Below are positions 52,747 to 62,243 of a stretch of 64,000 nucleotides of DNA, in pieces. The notes under the pieces are model-generated. The model was not told the origin of the DNA, ran no database searches, and saw only the letters and a list, made by a program, of their open reading frames with translations. Position 1 is the first letter of the stretch. The number at the start of each line of letters is the position of its first letter. A program made the position numbers and the translations under genes. This stretch comes from Clostridium sp. CF012 (GTDB taxonomy: Bacteria > Bacillota > Clostridia > Clostridiales > Clostridiaceae): positions 1-64,000 of the forward strand of contig NZ_JAHLEF010000021.1 in the NCBI RefSeq assembly GCF_018861755.1, written 5' to 3'.

Positions 52747-53625
52747 TTGGATGATAAGTTAATTTGGATAATTTTTGATACTGATAAAAATCAAGGCCTC
52801 CACCTGTTTATAGAGAAATACAAAACTCCTCTTTATAAGCTTTGTGTAAATTTGCATAAAAATAGCACTAATGCTGAAGATTTATTTCAAGATACTTGGA
52901 TAAAAGCTTTTAAATATATGAATGACTTTGACAGAAGTAAAAATTTTGAACCTTGGCTCTTTACAATTGCTGTTAATCTATACAGGGATACTTATAGAAA
53001 GGTTAAAAGATGGTTTTCAAAATCTATAGATTTCTTTGATATTAATGAAAAAAACATTGTAATGGATAATATAAAGGCGACTACTTATCTTCCTGAGGAA
53101 TCTTATGATAATTCCCAAAATAAAGAGCAGTTACAAAATGCTGTCAATAATTTAAAAGACGTATACAAAATGGTAATCATACTATTTTACTACAATGGAC
53201 TAAAGCAAAATGAAATTTCAGAAATTCTAAAAATACCGGTAGGAACTGTAAAATCTAGATTAAATAAATCTAAAAAATTATTAAAAGAATATATGGAGGC
53301 AATAACTATGGAGGATAAATATTTAGAAGATCTTCTCTTTGAGCTGGGTAATGAAGATATTAATCTTCCTATAAATTTAGTTCAAACTACCAAGGAAAAA
53401 ATAAATAACAAGCACTTTTTATCTATACTATGTATATCAATTTTTTTAAATCTTATTACACTTGTAAGTTTAATTGTTATTGTATATTTTAAGTTTAATT
53501 TTAAAGGTGTTATAGGATTATTTGTTTTATGGAGTTTTATTTCAAGCTTATCTATATTACCTGTAGTATTTATCAATGGACAGTCCAAATTAAAATTCAC
53601 AAGCATTATACGAGGAGTGATTTAA
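52747..53625 (+). CDS. ECF sigma factor fused to an anti-sigma-like membrane segment
   Basis: Residues 1-187 of 292 are an ECF sigma factor: region 2 with NAEDLFQDTWIKAF and PWLFTIAVNLYRD, and region 4 with LKQNEISEILKIPVGTVKSRL. Residues 188-292 form a short acidic cytoplasmic stretch and two helices, like the start of a membrane anti-sigma. An internal GGAGG (53295-53299) and ATG (53308) could give the 105-residue tail separately. The start is TTG 52747 after AAAGGGGG. The zinc-ribbon gene overlaps in transcription (TAA then ATG). Confidence 0.82.
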   Translation: MDDKLIWIIFDTDKNQGLHLFIEKYKTPLYKLCVNLHKNSTNAEDLFQDTWIKAFKYMNDFDRSKNFEPWLFTIAVNLYRDTYRKVKRWFSKSIDFFDINEKNIVMDNIKATTYLPEESYDNSQNKEQLQNAVNNLKDVYKMVIILFYYNGLKQNEISEILKIPVGTVKSRLNKSKKLLKEYMEAITMEDKYLEDLLFELGNEDINLPINLVQTTKEKINNKHFLSILCISIFLNLITLVSLIVIVYFKFNFKGVIGLFVLWSFISSLSILPVVFINGQSKLKFTSIIRGVI

Positions 53626-54102
53626 ATGAAAAATTCAAAAAAAATATTTTTTATTCTTATAACATTGCTTTCCCTATTCATTTTATCTATTGTTATTCTA
53701 GGTATATTTGGTGTAGCCTCAGATTATAGTTATGCAAATGGAAATATCGCTGAAATTATTCCGCCACTTATAATACTACCTTTAATGTTTTTATTATTCT
53801 TTGGAACAATTTATTTAATTGGTCGTTTTGTATTTAAAGATTCAAAGCAAAGAGGTATGGATCCTTGGCTTTGGACCACAATAGCAATATTTGTTCCAAA
53901 CCTTATGGGTTTAATAATATATCTCGTAGTAAGGAATTCCTACACTAAGAAAATCTGCTTAAGCTGTGGAAAAACTGTAGATGAACACTTTATGAATTGC
54001 CCCTTCTGTGGATATAAACTTAAAGAGAATTGTAATTCCTGTGGAAGCGCTGTAGATCCCGAATGGAATGTTTGTCCCAAATGTGCGGCTAAATTAAAGT
54101 AA
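53626..54102 (+). CDS. Membrane protein with C-terminal double zinc ribbon
   Basis: This 158-residue protein has helices at about 8-30, 44-68 and 80-102, a PLDN-type short loop (GMDPWLWTTIAIFVPNLMG), then zinc ribbons CLSCG...CPFCG and CNSCG...CPKC (about 112-155). ATG follows directly after the sigma-factor stop, with GAGGAGTG upstream, so the two are coupled. A role in the same signalling unit is inferred. Confidence 0.7.
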   Translation: MKNSKKIFFILITLLSLFILSIVILGIFGVASDYSYANGNIAEIIPPLIILPLMFLLFFGTIYLIGRFVFKDSKQRGMDPWLWTTIAIFVPNLMGLIIYLVVRNSYTKKICLSCGKTVDEHFMNCPFCGYKLKENCNSCGSAVDPEWNVCPKCAAKLK

Positions 54103-54108
54103 ATATTA

Positions 54109-54162
54109 AAAAGGGGCTGTCTCAAAATGATTATAAAATCATTTGAAGAGGCAACCCCTTTT
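54109..54162 (+). terminator. Terminator of the sigma-factor operon
   Basis: The outer arms AAAAGGGG and CCCCTTTT enclose an imperfect inner stem with AAATGATT/AATCATTT, followed by a short T run. Confidence 0.75.
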
Positions 54163-54274
54163 CTAATTAATTCATGCCACATTTCTATGAATATTTAAAC
54201 TTGCTAATATATCTCCCTCATGTTAAAATTGTATTTTAAGTTAAAAAATGTATTTACAGAGGAGATGTAGTTAC

Positions 54275-55396
54275 ATGAGAAAAACAGCAATATTTAGTAT
54301 CATTGCAATTTTATCCACGTCTCTATTTATGGGTTGTGGAGCAAAAAATAATGATAAGGTTTCCGTTGTTACTAATAATAAGGATTCCGTTGTTAATTCT
54401 GAAAATGAAAAATTAAAAGAAGTAAGTTCAAAAACCGATACATTGTTTACTGATTTCTTTGGAGCAGGTAAATTCAGTGGGTATGTGTATGTTACCAAAA
54501 ATGACTCCATTATTTTAGACAAAGGTTATGGAAAGGCTGATTTCGAAAAGGGAATAAGCAATACATCTCAAACTAAATTTGATTTGGCGTCTTTAACAAA
54601 GCAATTTACTGCCCTTTCTGTATTGCAGCTCCAAGAAAAAAAATTGCTTAACGTGAATGATAAAATTGATAAATATTTACCTCAGTTTCCACATGGAAAT
54701 GAAATAACAATTCATCAATTATTAAATCATACTTCTGGATTGCCAGAACATCCTGATAAATTTGATATAAGAAAATTTAGACCTTCAAGTAAAATAGACA
54801 CTGCAGTTGCAAAAAAAATGGAAGTAACTCTAGACTTCGCACCAGGCTCAAGTTTTGGTTATAGCAATACAGGATATATTTTATTAGGTTATATTATCGA
54901 AAAAGCATCTTCTAAAACTTTAGATGATTATTTTGCTGAAAATATTTTCAATCCACTAGATATGAAAAATACCGGCTTTCAAAATGAAAGCTCTTTTATT
55001 GATAACTTGGCTGTAGGGTATTTATCTTATAAAAAAGATAAAGCAGAAACATCTTGGACTGAAACAAATATTGGAGTAGTTCGTGGGTCTTCAGGGCTCT
55101 GTTCTACAGTAGAAGATTTGATAAAATGGGATAAGGCTTTGACAAATAAAAAACTTATAAATAAAGAATCCTATGATAAAATGTATACACCTTATAAAAA
55201 TAATTATGGCTATGGCTGGTATGTATTTAAAGATTCAAATGAAAAGACTTACTATGAGCATTATGGAGTAGGTTCCGGCTATAGAAGTTATATACTTAGA
55301 AATGTGGAAGCAAATACTACAGCTATAATTGTAAGCAATTTCGGAGATGTGCCTTTTGGGGAGATAACCTCTTTATTAAAGGATTATATTAAATAG
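54275..55396 (+). CDS. Serine hydrolase lipoprotein (beta-lactamase class C/PBP4* family)
   Basis: This 373-residue protein has a signal peptide and lipobox (SLFMGC). A long linker follows, then a beta-lactamase fold: ASLTKQF (Ser-x-x-Lys), YSNTGY (Tyr-x-Asn) and HYGVGSGYRS (third motif). It is lipid-anchored outside the membrane and probably acts as a D-alanyl-D-alanine peptidase or esterase. ATG 54275 follows GAGGAGATG. It is monocistronic. Confidence 0.88.
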   Translation: MRKTAIFSIIAILSTSLFMGCGAKNNDKVSVVTNNKDSVVNSENEKLKEVSSKTDTLFTDFFGAGKFSGYVYVTKNDSIILDKGYGKADFEKGISNTSQTKFDLASLTKQFTALSVLQLQEKKLLNVNDKIDKYLPQFPHGNEITIHQLLNHTSGLPEHPDKFDIRKFRPSSKIDTAVAKKMEVTLDFAPGSSFGYSNTGYILLGYIIEKASSKTLDDYFAENIFNPLDMKNTGFQNESSFIDNLAVGYLSYKKDKAETSWTETNIGVVRGSSGLCSTVEDLIKWDKALTNKKLINKESYDKMYTPYKNNYGYGWYVFKDSNEKTYYEHYGVGSGYRSYILRNVEANTTAIIVSNFGDVPFGEITSLLKDYIK

Positions 55397-55399
55397 AAA

Positions 55400-55443
55400 G
55401 AGCTATCTCTAAATAGAAATTAATTTCTATTTAGAGATAGCTC
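55400..55443. terminator. 20-bp terminator between converging genes
   Basis: Perfect 20-base arms with a 4-base loop are followed by ATTTTTA. Confidence 0.85.
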
Positions 55444-55501
55444 ATTTTTATTGCTTTTCTTATGGAATAATTTGAAAAGAGGATATCTTTTCTAAAAATC
55501 A

Positions 55502-55768
55502 TCAGTCTTTAATGTATTTATTAATTGTAGCTGCGCCTTCTTTGTTTGCATGATAGTAAACTTTTAAGACCTTTTCCTTATTCATTTCAAACCTTGTTTC
55601 TTCAAGAAGGCCATTAGCTTCAGCTGTCATTAATGCTGTGATTACATCATCTCTATTAAGTGCTTTGAAATTACCATATTCACCTTTTAAAACTTCAATA
55701 ACCTCTTCTGCACAAGCTTCTTTAACTTTTGTAAAATGTTTTAAAATAGCATAATTAAGAGCTTTCAT
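55502..55768 (-). CDS. Uncharacterised 88-residue protein coupled to the DMT transporter
   Basis: This small helical protein (HFTKVKEACAEEVIEVLKGEY, then a winged-helix-like NRDDVITALMTAEANGLLEE) has no membrane helix. Its ATG follows the transporter stop by 1 bp, with GGAGG inside the transporter's last codons, so it is translationally coupled. The helix pattern is compatible with a small winged-helix regulator, which is a guess. Confidence 0.65.
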   Translation of the reverse strand: MKALNYAILKHFTKVKEACAEEVIEVLKGEYGNFKALNRDDVITALMTAEANGLLEETRFEMNKEKVLKVYYHANKEGAATINKYIKD

Positions 55769-55769
55769 A

Positions 55770-56861
55770 CTAAATTACCTCCTTTTTTCTAAACAAATCC
55801 ATAGGATTCATAGAGATTACTAAGATACCAACCATCATTAATACAGCAGCAGCCCAAGCGATAGGAGGTAATGACCAACCATCTAGACCTGCGAATATGC
55901 CAAGTATTATCCAACAACAGAATGGACCCCAGAAGGAATATGTACCATTACATGCCATACCAAGAGCGGCACCACACATACTGTTGCCCTTATACCAGCT
56001 CATATATGAAACAAATGCACAAAGACCAGCTAAAGCAAACCAAATCATAGCAGGACCACTTGTAAATGCCTGAACAACAAGATTAGTTGAAAGACTAACA
56101 CTTCCTGCCATCATACCCAAAACAGGAATTAAAATAATTAAGTTTGAAATACCTGATATTGTCTGACGAATAGTAATACCAATCTCAGAGTCAATCATAG
56201 ATGTCCCGTAACCAGCTACACAACCTTCAAAACCCCAACCAAGAGCCGCTATGAAAGCAATACAAACACCTAAGAACATACCTTTTGGTGCATCTCCAGC
56301 AATACTTGTACTACCAATCATAAAGCTAGCAACAACACAAATAGCAATACCAAACATCATACGCTTGGTTAACTTTTGTTTGTATAATATTCTACCTAAA
56401 ATTGCACCAATAGCTGGACAAAGGGCAGTAATAGGAATAACAATTGATCCAGCCATCTGAAGACCAACAACATATGCTGTGCTGGAAATAGGGCCTCCTA
56501 CAAGAGCCGCTAAAATCATTACACGACCTGGAGTAGTATTGATACATCTAAAGAAATCTCCAAGTTTACCTTTAACCCCTGCATAAAGTAATGCCCAAAC
56601 AGCACTACAAGTATCATTTACCGCACTACCAATTGCACCTAGTAAATATGTAACAGCAAAAGCAGATAACCCTGCTGTATTAAGACCGTACCAGTCACCC
56701 CACGTTCCCTTAGACATACCTAAGGTCAAAAATGCTGAATAGAATCCATACATAAGACCTGAAAATAAAGCGATTGAGATTCCTTTTTTGAAAAATTGTG
56801 ATGATAACTTCTTTTTAGCAGCAACTGCAGACGCATCAAGTGATACTTTCACTTCGCTCAT
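55770..56861 (-). CDS. DMT-superfamily transporter of the BMC locus
   Basis: This 363-residue protein has about 10 helices with EamA-like repeats; PISSTAYVVGLQMAGSIVIP and AALGMACNGTYSFWGPFCC are the helix-loop landmarks. Position next to a choline-kinase-like gene recalls LicB-type choline permeases, so choline or ethanolamine uptake is the working guess. ATG 56861 has GAGGGGG 9 bases upstream; a TTG two codons earlier is not preferred. Confidence 0.72.
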   Translation of the reverse strand: MSEVKVSLDASAVAAKKKLSSQFFKKGISIALFSGLMYGFYSAFLTLGMSKGTWGDWYGLNTAGLSAFAVTYLLGAIGSAVNDTCSAVWALLYAGVKGKLGDFFRCINTTPGRVMILAALVGGPISSTAYVVGLQMAGSIVIPITALCPAIGAILGRILYKQKLTKRMMFGIAICVVASFMIGSTSIAGDAPKGMFLGVCIAFIAALGWGFEGCVAGYGTSMIDSEIGITIRQTISGISNLIILIPVLGMMAGSVSLSTNLVVQAFTSGPAMIWFALAGLCAFVSYMSWYKGNSMCGAALGMACNGTYSFWGPFCCWIILGIFAGLDGWSLPPIAWAAAVLMMVGILVISMNPMDLFRKKEVI

Positions 56862-57291
56862 AAACAAAAACCCCCTCTTTGAAATATTTTTAATATAGTA
56901 GCATTAATTTATAATTTATAATGAGCACTTTTTTAATATGGCCATTAGAAATTTCTTTGCATAATTTTATATAACTTTAATTACCTTAGAATTTAACTTT
57001 GCCTAGCAAGGAATTAGAAACCGTTTTCTTAAAAAAAATCCGTGCCTAACTCTTAGAACTGAACCCATTCTTAATATACCTTAATAAGACGCTTTTTCAT
57101 GGCATAAAGTGCAATTTTTTACTGGATTATATCCGCCATTTTTCTGAAGTTTTTGTACTATCGTTATTTTATTGCACTAATAGCTTAATTATAAGACTTT
57201 AACTGAAATTTCATTCTTTTTTCAATCATACCGCCCAGACCTACTCAGTTAGGAACCTAATCTTTATTCCATTTTTCAGCATAAAAAAATA
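56862..57291. other. Leader and spacer between kinase and transporter genes
   Basis: No gene is seen. An 8-bp inverted repeat AGTGCAAT (57108-57115) and ATTGCACT (57171-57178) is separated by 55 bp, an arrangement that would suit a looping or AraC-type regulator. No promoter is convincing by eye. Confidence 0.35.
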
Positions 57292-57342
57292 ACCCCATTG
57301 AATGGACACAACTCTTTTTTAGTTGTGTCCATTCAATGGGGT
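57292..57342 (-). terminator. 22-bp perfect terminator after the kinase gene
   Basis: Perfect 22-base arms at 57292-57313 and 57321-57342 with a 7-base loop are followed by seven T residues on the minus strand. Confidence 0.92.
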
Positions 57343-57389
57343 GTATTTCAGATATCTAAACATATTTTCTATATAGCGGTTATGGCAAT

Positions 57390-58304
57390 CTAATTTTTTA
57401 CCATATCGGCAATAGAATAATCTGATGAAACAGTGATTGCGTTGACATTCTTCTGAAAACGTTGGTATCTTACACTGCAATAGTCCAAAAAATCGTCTCC
57501 GCTATAGTGTCTAATCATGGCCCATACCATCCAAAGTAAATCCTGCGCTACCATATAGCATTTTATTTTTAATACTTCTTCAGGTGTAGGAGCCTCTTCA
57601 TAATATTCTAAAAGAAGATATTCAATTGCATCTTCGCTTAGTCTAGATTCAAGAATGTACGCAGCCACATCCCAACTTGGGTCGTTCATTCCAGAATATT
57701 CCCAGTCTACAAGGTAAGTTCTGCCATTATCATCGGCCACAAAGTTTTCGGGCACTGTGTCGTTATGACAGGGAACAGAGATTGTCCTTTTTATATTTTC
57801 TTGCATAAAAAGGACCAATTGATTTTTCAATGCCACATAGTCAAAGAAAAAACCACCCTTAAGTTCTTGAATAATTTTTTCGTATTTAGTAAGCTCCGTT
57901 TGCCAATCGAAGGAATTTGGAAAATGTTTTGGGTTAGAATGGGTTTTTTTCATTAGAGCAGAAACAGCTCTCAAATTTGTTAGAGCACTTGGATCTGTTT
58001 GAGCAATATTTTTGCTATTTTTAATGAATATACTGATTTTAATCCCGCTATCCTCATCAAAAAAAACACACTCAGAATTCATGCCAAACCCCCAGGCGAT
58101 ATGATTATTATGTTTTTCGATTTTTCTGTCAATCATCAAATTGGTCATTCCGCCCGGTTGACGAACAACATACTCTATTCCCTTGATATTCATAAGGTAA
58201 TTGTAATTAGTAAGGCCACCTGCAAACCTTGACTTATCGAACATAATACTATCATCATTAAAAACGAGACGTAATTTTTCTTGTACTAATTCTTCCATTT
58301 TCAT
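57390..58304 (-). CDS. Choline/ethanolamine-kinase-like phosphotransferase (LicA/APH fold)
   Basis: This protein of about 304 residues has the aminoglycoside-phosphotransferase fold. The catalytic loop is CHNDTVPENF, the metal-binding segment is LVDWEYSGMNDPSWDVA, and the N-terminal nucleotide loop has FAGGLTNYNYL. This is the pattern of LicA-type choline kinases and relatives. Beside a BMC locus it may phosphorylate choline or ethanolamine. I chose ATG 58304 after GGTGG; GTG at 58319 and ATG at 58298 are alternatives. Confidence 0.82.
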   Translation of the reverse strand: MKMEELVQEKLRLVFNDDSIMFDKSRFAGGLTNYNYLMNIKGIEYVVRQPGGMTNLMIDRKIEKHNNHIAWGFGMNSECVFFDEDSGIKISIFIKNSKNIAQTDPSALTNLRAVSALMKKTHSNPKHFPNSFDWQTELTKYEKIIQELKGGFFFDYVALKNQLVLFMQENIKRTISVPCHNDTVPENFVADDNGRTYLVDWEYSGMNDPSWDVAAYILESRLSEDAIEYLLLEYYEEAPTPEEVLKIKCYMVAQDLLWMVWAMIRHYSGDDFLDYCSVRYQRFQKNVNAITVSSDYSIADMVKN

Positions 58305-58699
58305 TAATATTTCCACCACACATATTTCAATCTATTATTTTCTTTGATTTTAAAGTTCACTTTAATTTAAATTTTCTTAACATTTTCTACTAAAAGCTCC
58401 TAATATTAAGTATCGATAGTCTATCACACTGTTTCCTAATTGTAAAGTGTATTTTTGCAGAATAAATGTTGAATATGTTACTATTATAGCACATTTTTAT
58501 CTTAAAGAATAAAAAGCTAAAAGAACTCTACTTTTAAAGTAGCTTATTGTTCAAGAAAAACAATATTGTACAATATAAGATTTTAACTTGATACAATAGT
58601 GCTAAAACTATATATTATTTCTGCAATAAACTAATTGTTCTGTATGATATCATATGTTATGAGCTTTACTGTAACATCAAAGAATAGGAGGTACATATC
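58305..58699. other. Divergent control region kinase / alcohol dehydrogenase
   Basis: No gene is seen. AT-rich palindromic words occur (ACAATATTGTACAATAT at about 58560-58576). A TTGTTC and TTATGA pair at about 58637-58664 is a weak plus-strand promoter candidate. It is the likely target of the two-component regulator encoded nearby, by inference. Confidence 0.35.
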
Positions 58700-59839
58700 A
58701 TGGAAGGTAAGTTTAAACTGAAGTCAAAAGTTTATTTTAATAAGGAATCTATGCAACTTTTAGAGCAGATTAAAGGTACCCGAGCATTTATTGTCTCGGA
58801 TTCTATAATGGAAACACTGGGATATCTTCAAACTGCTGTAGATTACCTAGCCAAAGCTGGAATAACATCCATTGTTTTTTCAGGAGTGCGCCCTGATCCG
58901 GATGTTAAAGTAGTTACGGAGGGACTAAAACTATATGAGGAAAGTGGTGCAGATGTCCTTGTAGCACTTGGTGGAGGTTCTGCCATCGATACAGCAAAGG
59001 GAATTTTGTATTTTTCTTGGAAATTAAAAAGTATAGCGGATGGTGAAATGAATAGGCCACTGTTTATTGCGATTCCCTCCACGAGTGGAACCGGTTCGGA
59101 AGTAACGGACTTCACTGTTATTACTTCTGAAGGTACAAAGTTATGTATTGTAGATGAGTTTATAGCACCAGATATAGCAATTCTTGACTCTACTTGTATT
59201 CAGCATGTTCCTCAACGTGTGGTTGTAGATACAGGTGTAGATGTTCTAGTTCATGCCGTTGAGGCCTATGTTTCAACAAATGCAACGGATTTTACAGACG
59301 CTCTTGTGGAAAAAGCCGTAAAATTAATCTTCGAAAATATTGAGACACTTTACAAGGACCCCAAGGATTCGGATGCCAGGGATCGTGTTCAAAATGCTTC
59401 CTGCATGGCAGGAATGGCATTTACGAATACAGGTCTTGGTATAAATCACAGCTTGGCGCATGCCCTTGGAGCAACTTTTCACATTTCCCACGGACGCTCC
59501 AATGCCATTTTACTTAGTTCAGTTATGGAATACAACTCCGACTTAAGGGGAAGTGCCAACGGTTATGCTGCAGAAAGATACGCAAAATTGGCCAGGGTTC
59601 TGCAACTTCCAGCCCGTACGCCACGTGAAGGTACTGTGAATTTCATCCAGGCTGTAGATAAACTAAAAAAACTCCTAGGAGTGGAAACGAATATTCGGGC
59701 CCTTGGAATTGATCAGAAGGAATTTGAAAATGCTTTAGATAATATGTCACAAGCCGCCCTTCAGGATCGTTGTACACCCACTAATCCAAGGCACCCTTCC
59801 AAGAAAGAACTTATTGGTATTTATCAAAAATGTTATTAA
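58700..59839 (+). CDS. Iron-type alcohol dehydrogenase, PduQ/EutG type
   Basis: This 379-residue group III alcohol dehydrogenase has the NAD-binding GGGSAIDTAKG, PSTSGTGSEVTDF, metal ligands in DTGVDVLVHAVEAY (Asp and His) and HSLAHALGATFHISHG (two His). It fits the BMC-associated 1-propanol/ethanol dehydrogenases that regenerate NAD+ inside the shell. GGAGG lies upstream of ATG 58700. It is transcribed away from the kinase gene and has its own terminator, so it is regulated apart from the shell genes. Confidence 0.88.
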   Translation: MEGKFKLKSKVYFNKESMQLLEQIKGTRAFIVSDSIMETLGYLQTAVDYLAKAGITSIVFSGVRPDPDVKVVTEGLKLYEESGADVLVALGGGSAIDTAKGILYFSWKLKSIADGEMNRPLFIAIPSTSGTGSEVTDFTVITSEGTKLCIVDEFIAPDIAILDSTCIQHVPQRVVVDTGVDVLVHAVEAYVSTNATDFTDALVEKAVKLIFENIETLYKDPKDSDARDRVQNASCMAGMAFTNTGLGINHSLAHALGATFHISHGRSNAILLSSVMEYNSDLRGSANGYAAERYAKLARVLQLPARTPREGTVNFIQAVDKLKKLLGVETNIRALGIDQKEFENALDNMSQAALQDRCTPTNPRHPSKKELIGIYQKCY

Positions 59840-59861
59840 TACTTGTGTAAAATATTGAAGC

Positions 59862-59916
59862 TTGCCGAAAAAGAGTTAAAACCAAAAATACAAAGTTTTA
59901 GTCTCTTTTCCGACAA
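59862..59916 (+). terminator. Terminator after the alcohol dehydrogenase gene
   Basis: A long imperfect hairpin with outer arms TTGCCGAAAAAGAG and CTCTTTTCCGACAA is followed by ATTTTTTATT. Confidence 0.75.
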
Positions 59917-60075
59917 ATTTTTTATTAAAATTAGCTGTAGATTGTTTACTATTATACATTAATACATTATAATAGTATAAAAGCCATACTTAAATTTGAA
60001 AGAGAATTACACCCCCTATACTTGAACAATTCCTTTCTTTCTAATATAAATTATATGGCAGAAGGTGGCTAAAGC

Positions 60076-61275
60076 ATGAATAAAACTGATAATCTGCTGA
60101 AAAATTTAATAGCCTCCAATATTTTATATACCCGTTATATGAGTATTCTATCTCTGTCTGATCTTCCTCTGTTTTTGGTAGATACAAATGGAGATGTTTT
60201 GTTTGAATTTATTCCATCCCCGGATTTTTGCACCTATATATGCCAGGAAAATAAAGGTCAAGTATGCTCCGACTACAAATGCAGACTAAAGCCCAGCGGT
60301 GAGAATAGATTTGTCTGCCGTTATGGCCTTGAAAACATCCTTTTTCCCATCACGCTTCAGGATGAGACTTTAGGTTATATAGTTGGTGTACAATCATTTT
60401 TAGAGGACAATGAATATCGAAAATACATGATTGAAGTACAGTCCCTAAAAAAAGATAAAAGTACAGAATTAGAATTTATCGCCAAATCTATTTTATCGCT
60501 GAAAACCGTGGAATCAAATAAAATTAAAATACACGAGCAGCTATGTGCCCATATTGCTAAAAATATTTCACTTGACTTGTCCGAGATCCTCAGCCATACA
60601 GATCCAGCTGCGGTAAGGTTGTCAATTGAAAAGGAAATACTAGAGAAAAAAATCATTGACTTAGAGGGTGAAAACATGGCTCTCATGGTCAATCCCCATT
60701 TTTTGTTTAATACCTTGAACTGTATTGCCCGCATAGCATATTTTGAGAATTCCCAAACGGAGGAACTTATCTATTGCCTTTCCGATTTGCTCAGATACAA
60801 TTTAAAGCAAAACAATCAGCTTCACACCATTGGTGCCGAAATTGACAACATTAAGAAATATTTATTTATCCAGAAGGTAAGATTTAAAAACCGTTTGACA
60901 TATGACATCCTCATCCCGGAGAATATTAATGCTTACAGAATCCCCAACATGGTGATACAACCCCTTGTTGAAAACGCTGTTATTCACGGCATCACCCAAA
61001 AACGAGATGGAGGAACAATAAGCATTTACGCAGAAGAATATAAAAATGAGGTCGTTATTTCCATTATTGATAATGGAAACGGTTTTCCAAAGGATGTTTT
61101 GCAGAACATACAACAATTTGAAAATAAATCAGGCCTAGGGTTTGGAAATACAGATAAACGTTTAAAACGATATTACGGGGAGCAATACGGACTTAAAATA
61201 GTAAAGTCTGACTATAGCGGAAGTACCGTAACTATCACCATTCCCACCCAGCCTATTGCGGGGTTATTACTATGA
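60076..61275 (+). CDS. PocR-domain histidine kinase (LytS-type catalytic core)
   Basis: This 399-residue cytoplasmic kinase has no membrane helix. Residues about 20-155 are a PocR sensory domain with its Cys set (C52, C56, C64, C69, C81). A coiled coil at 183-203 leads to the His_kinase core with NPHFLFNTLN (H208) and an HATPase (PLVENAVIHG, DNGNGFP, SGLGFGNTDKRL). PocR domains bind small substrates such as diols. GAAGGTGG precedes ATG 60076. It overlaps the response regulator gene by 4 bp (ATGA). Confidence 0.9.
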   Translation: MNKTDNLLKNLIASNILYTRYMSILSLSDLPLFLVDTNGDVLFEFIPSPDFCTYICQENKGQVCSDYKCRLKPSGENRFVCRYGLENILFPITLQDETLGYIVGVQSFLEDNEYRKYMIEVQSLKKDKSTELEFIAKSILSLKTVESNKIKIHEQLCAHIAKNISLDLSEILSHTDPAAVRLSIEKEILEKKIIDLEGENMALMVNPHFLFNTLNCIARIAYFENSQTEELIYCLSDLLRYNLKQNNQLHTIGAEIDNIKKYLFIQKVRFKNRLTYDILIPENINAYRIPNMVIQPLVENAVIHGITQKRDGGTISIYAEEYKNEVVISIIDNGNGFPKDVLQNIQQFENKSGLGFGNTDKRLKRYYGEQYGLKIVKSDYSGSTVTITIPTQPIAGLLL

Positions 61276-62054
61276 ATGTTGTCTTAATTGTGGAAGATGA
61301 AATACTTGAACAAAATTTTCTCAAAGCAATTGTGCTTGAAACTCTTTCTCCAGAGGATACGCTGCTGACCTGCGAAAGCGGGGTTCAAGCTGTGAACCTA
61401 GCAAAGCAGCATCAACCGAATATTATCATAATGGATGTGATGATTCCAGAAATGGATGGTCTAAGCGCCACTCATGAGATCAGAAAATTTCTACCAAGTG
61501 CTTGTATCACCATTTTATCCGCCTATGCGGATTTTCCCAATGCACAGAAAGCCATTAAACTTCGGGTTTTTGAATACCAGTTAAAGCCTATCAAGCCCAA
61601 AGCCTTCAAAGAACTTTTTCGTAAAATGCTGGATTCCGTAGCCGAATATCCCACTTTATTGGAGGAAACGGCTGAAAAAGCCATCCTAGAACCCACTGGA
61701 TACCAACATAACTTTATTGAGGAATCTATAAAGTATATTAAAGAACAATTTAAAGAGAGATTAACTTTGGAAATGGTAGCATCTAAGGTGTTTATGAATC
61801 CCAAATATTTCAGCCATGTTTTTAAAAAGGAGATTGGGACCTCATTTACAGAGTACGTAATTAATCTTAAAATTCAATATGCCTGCCGATTACTGGAAAC
61901 AACTACTTACCCCGCTTACCGGATTTCAATTGAATGTGGCTTCTCAGATCCCTCTTATTTCAACAGGGTATTCTCTGCGAAGATGAACCTGACTCCAAAT
62001 ATCTATAGAAAATGTAAATGTGCTTCAAAACCGAAAGAATTCACTTTCTCTTGA
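61272..62054 (+). CDS. Response regulator with AraC-type DNA-binding domain
   Basis: This 260-residue protein has a receiver domain (VEDE, D55 in IIIMDVMIPEMDG, K in YQLKPIKP) and a C-terminal AraC double helix-turn-helix (LTLEMVASKVFMNPKYFSHVFK and ISIECGFSDPSYFNRVFSAK). It is coupled to the PocR kinase by a 4-bp overlap. It probably activates the microcompartment genes when the substrate is present. Confidence 0.92.
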   Translation: MNVVLIVEDEILEQNFLKAIVLETLSPEDTLLTCESGVQAVNLAKQHQPNIIIMDVMIPEMDGLSATHEIRKFLPSACITILSAYADFPNAQKAIKLRVFEYQLKPIKPKAFKELFRKMLDSVAEYPTLLEETAEKAILEPTGYQHNFIEESIKYIKEQFKERLTLEMVASKVFMNPKYFSHVFKKEIGTSFTEYVINLKIQYACRLLETTTYPAYRISIECGFSDPSYFNRVFSAKMNLTPNIYRKCKCASKPKEFTFS

Positions 62055-62098
62055 CCAAGCCATATATATTTAAGTTCATAACTTAATTTTACAACACT

Positions 62099-62120
62099 TG
62101 CGGGTCTTTTGGGACCCGCA
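62099..62120 (+). terminator. Terminator after the two-component genes
   Basis: A GC-rich stem TGCGGGTC with complement GACCCGCA is followed by TTTTAATTT. Confidence 0.85.
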
Positions 62121-62140
62121 TTTTAATTTGCACAAAAAAA

Positions 62141-62190
62141 ATAGGGCTGTTACACACTAAATTTTCTTTAGTTGTATAGATCAGCCCTAT
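62141..62190 (-). terminator. Terminator of the shell-protein operon
   Basis: The arms ATAGGGCTG and CAGCCCTAT have an inner stem (ACTAAA-type), followed by eight T residues on the minus strand. Confidence 0.85.
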
Positions 62191-62243
62191 AGTTACAAAA
62201 CAGCCATTATTTTAATATTGGAGTTTAAATCACAATCTTTAAA

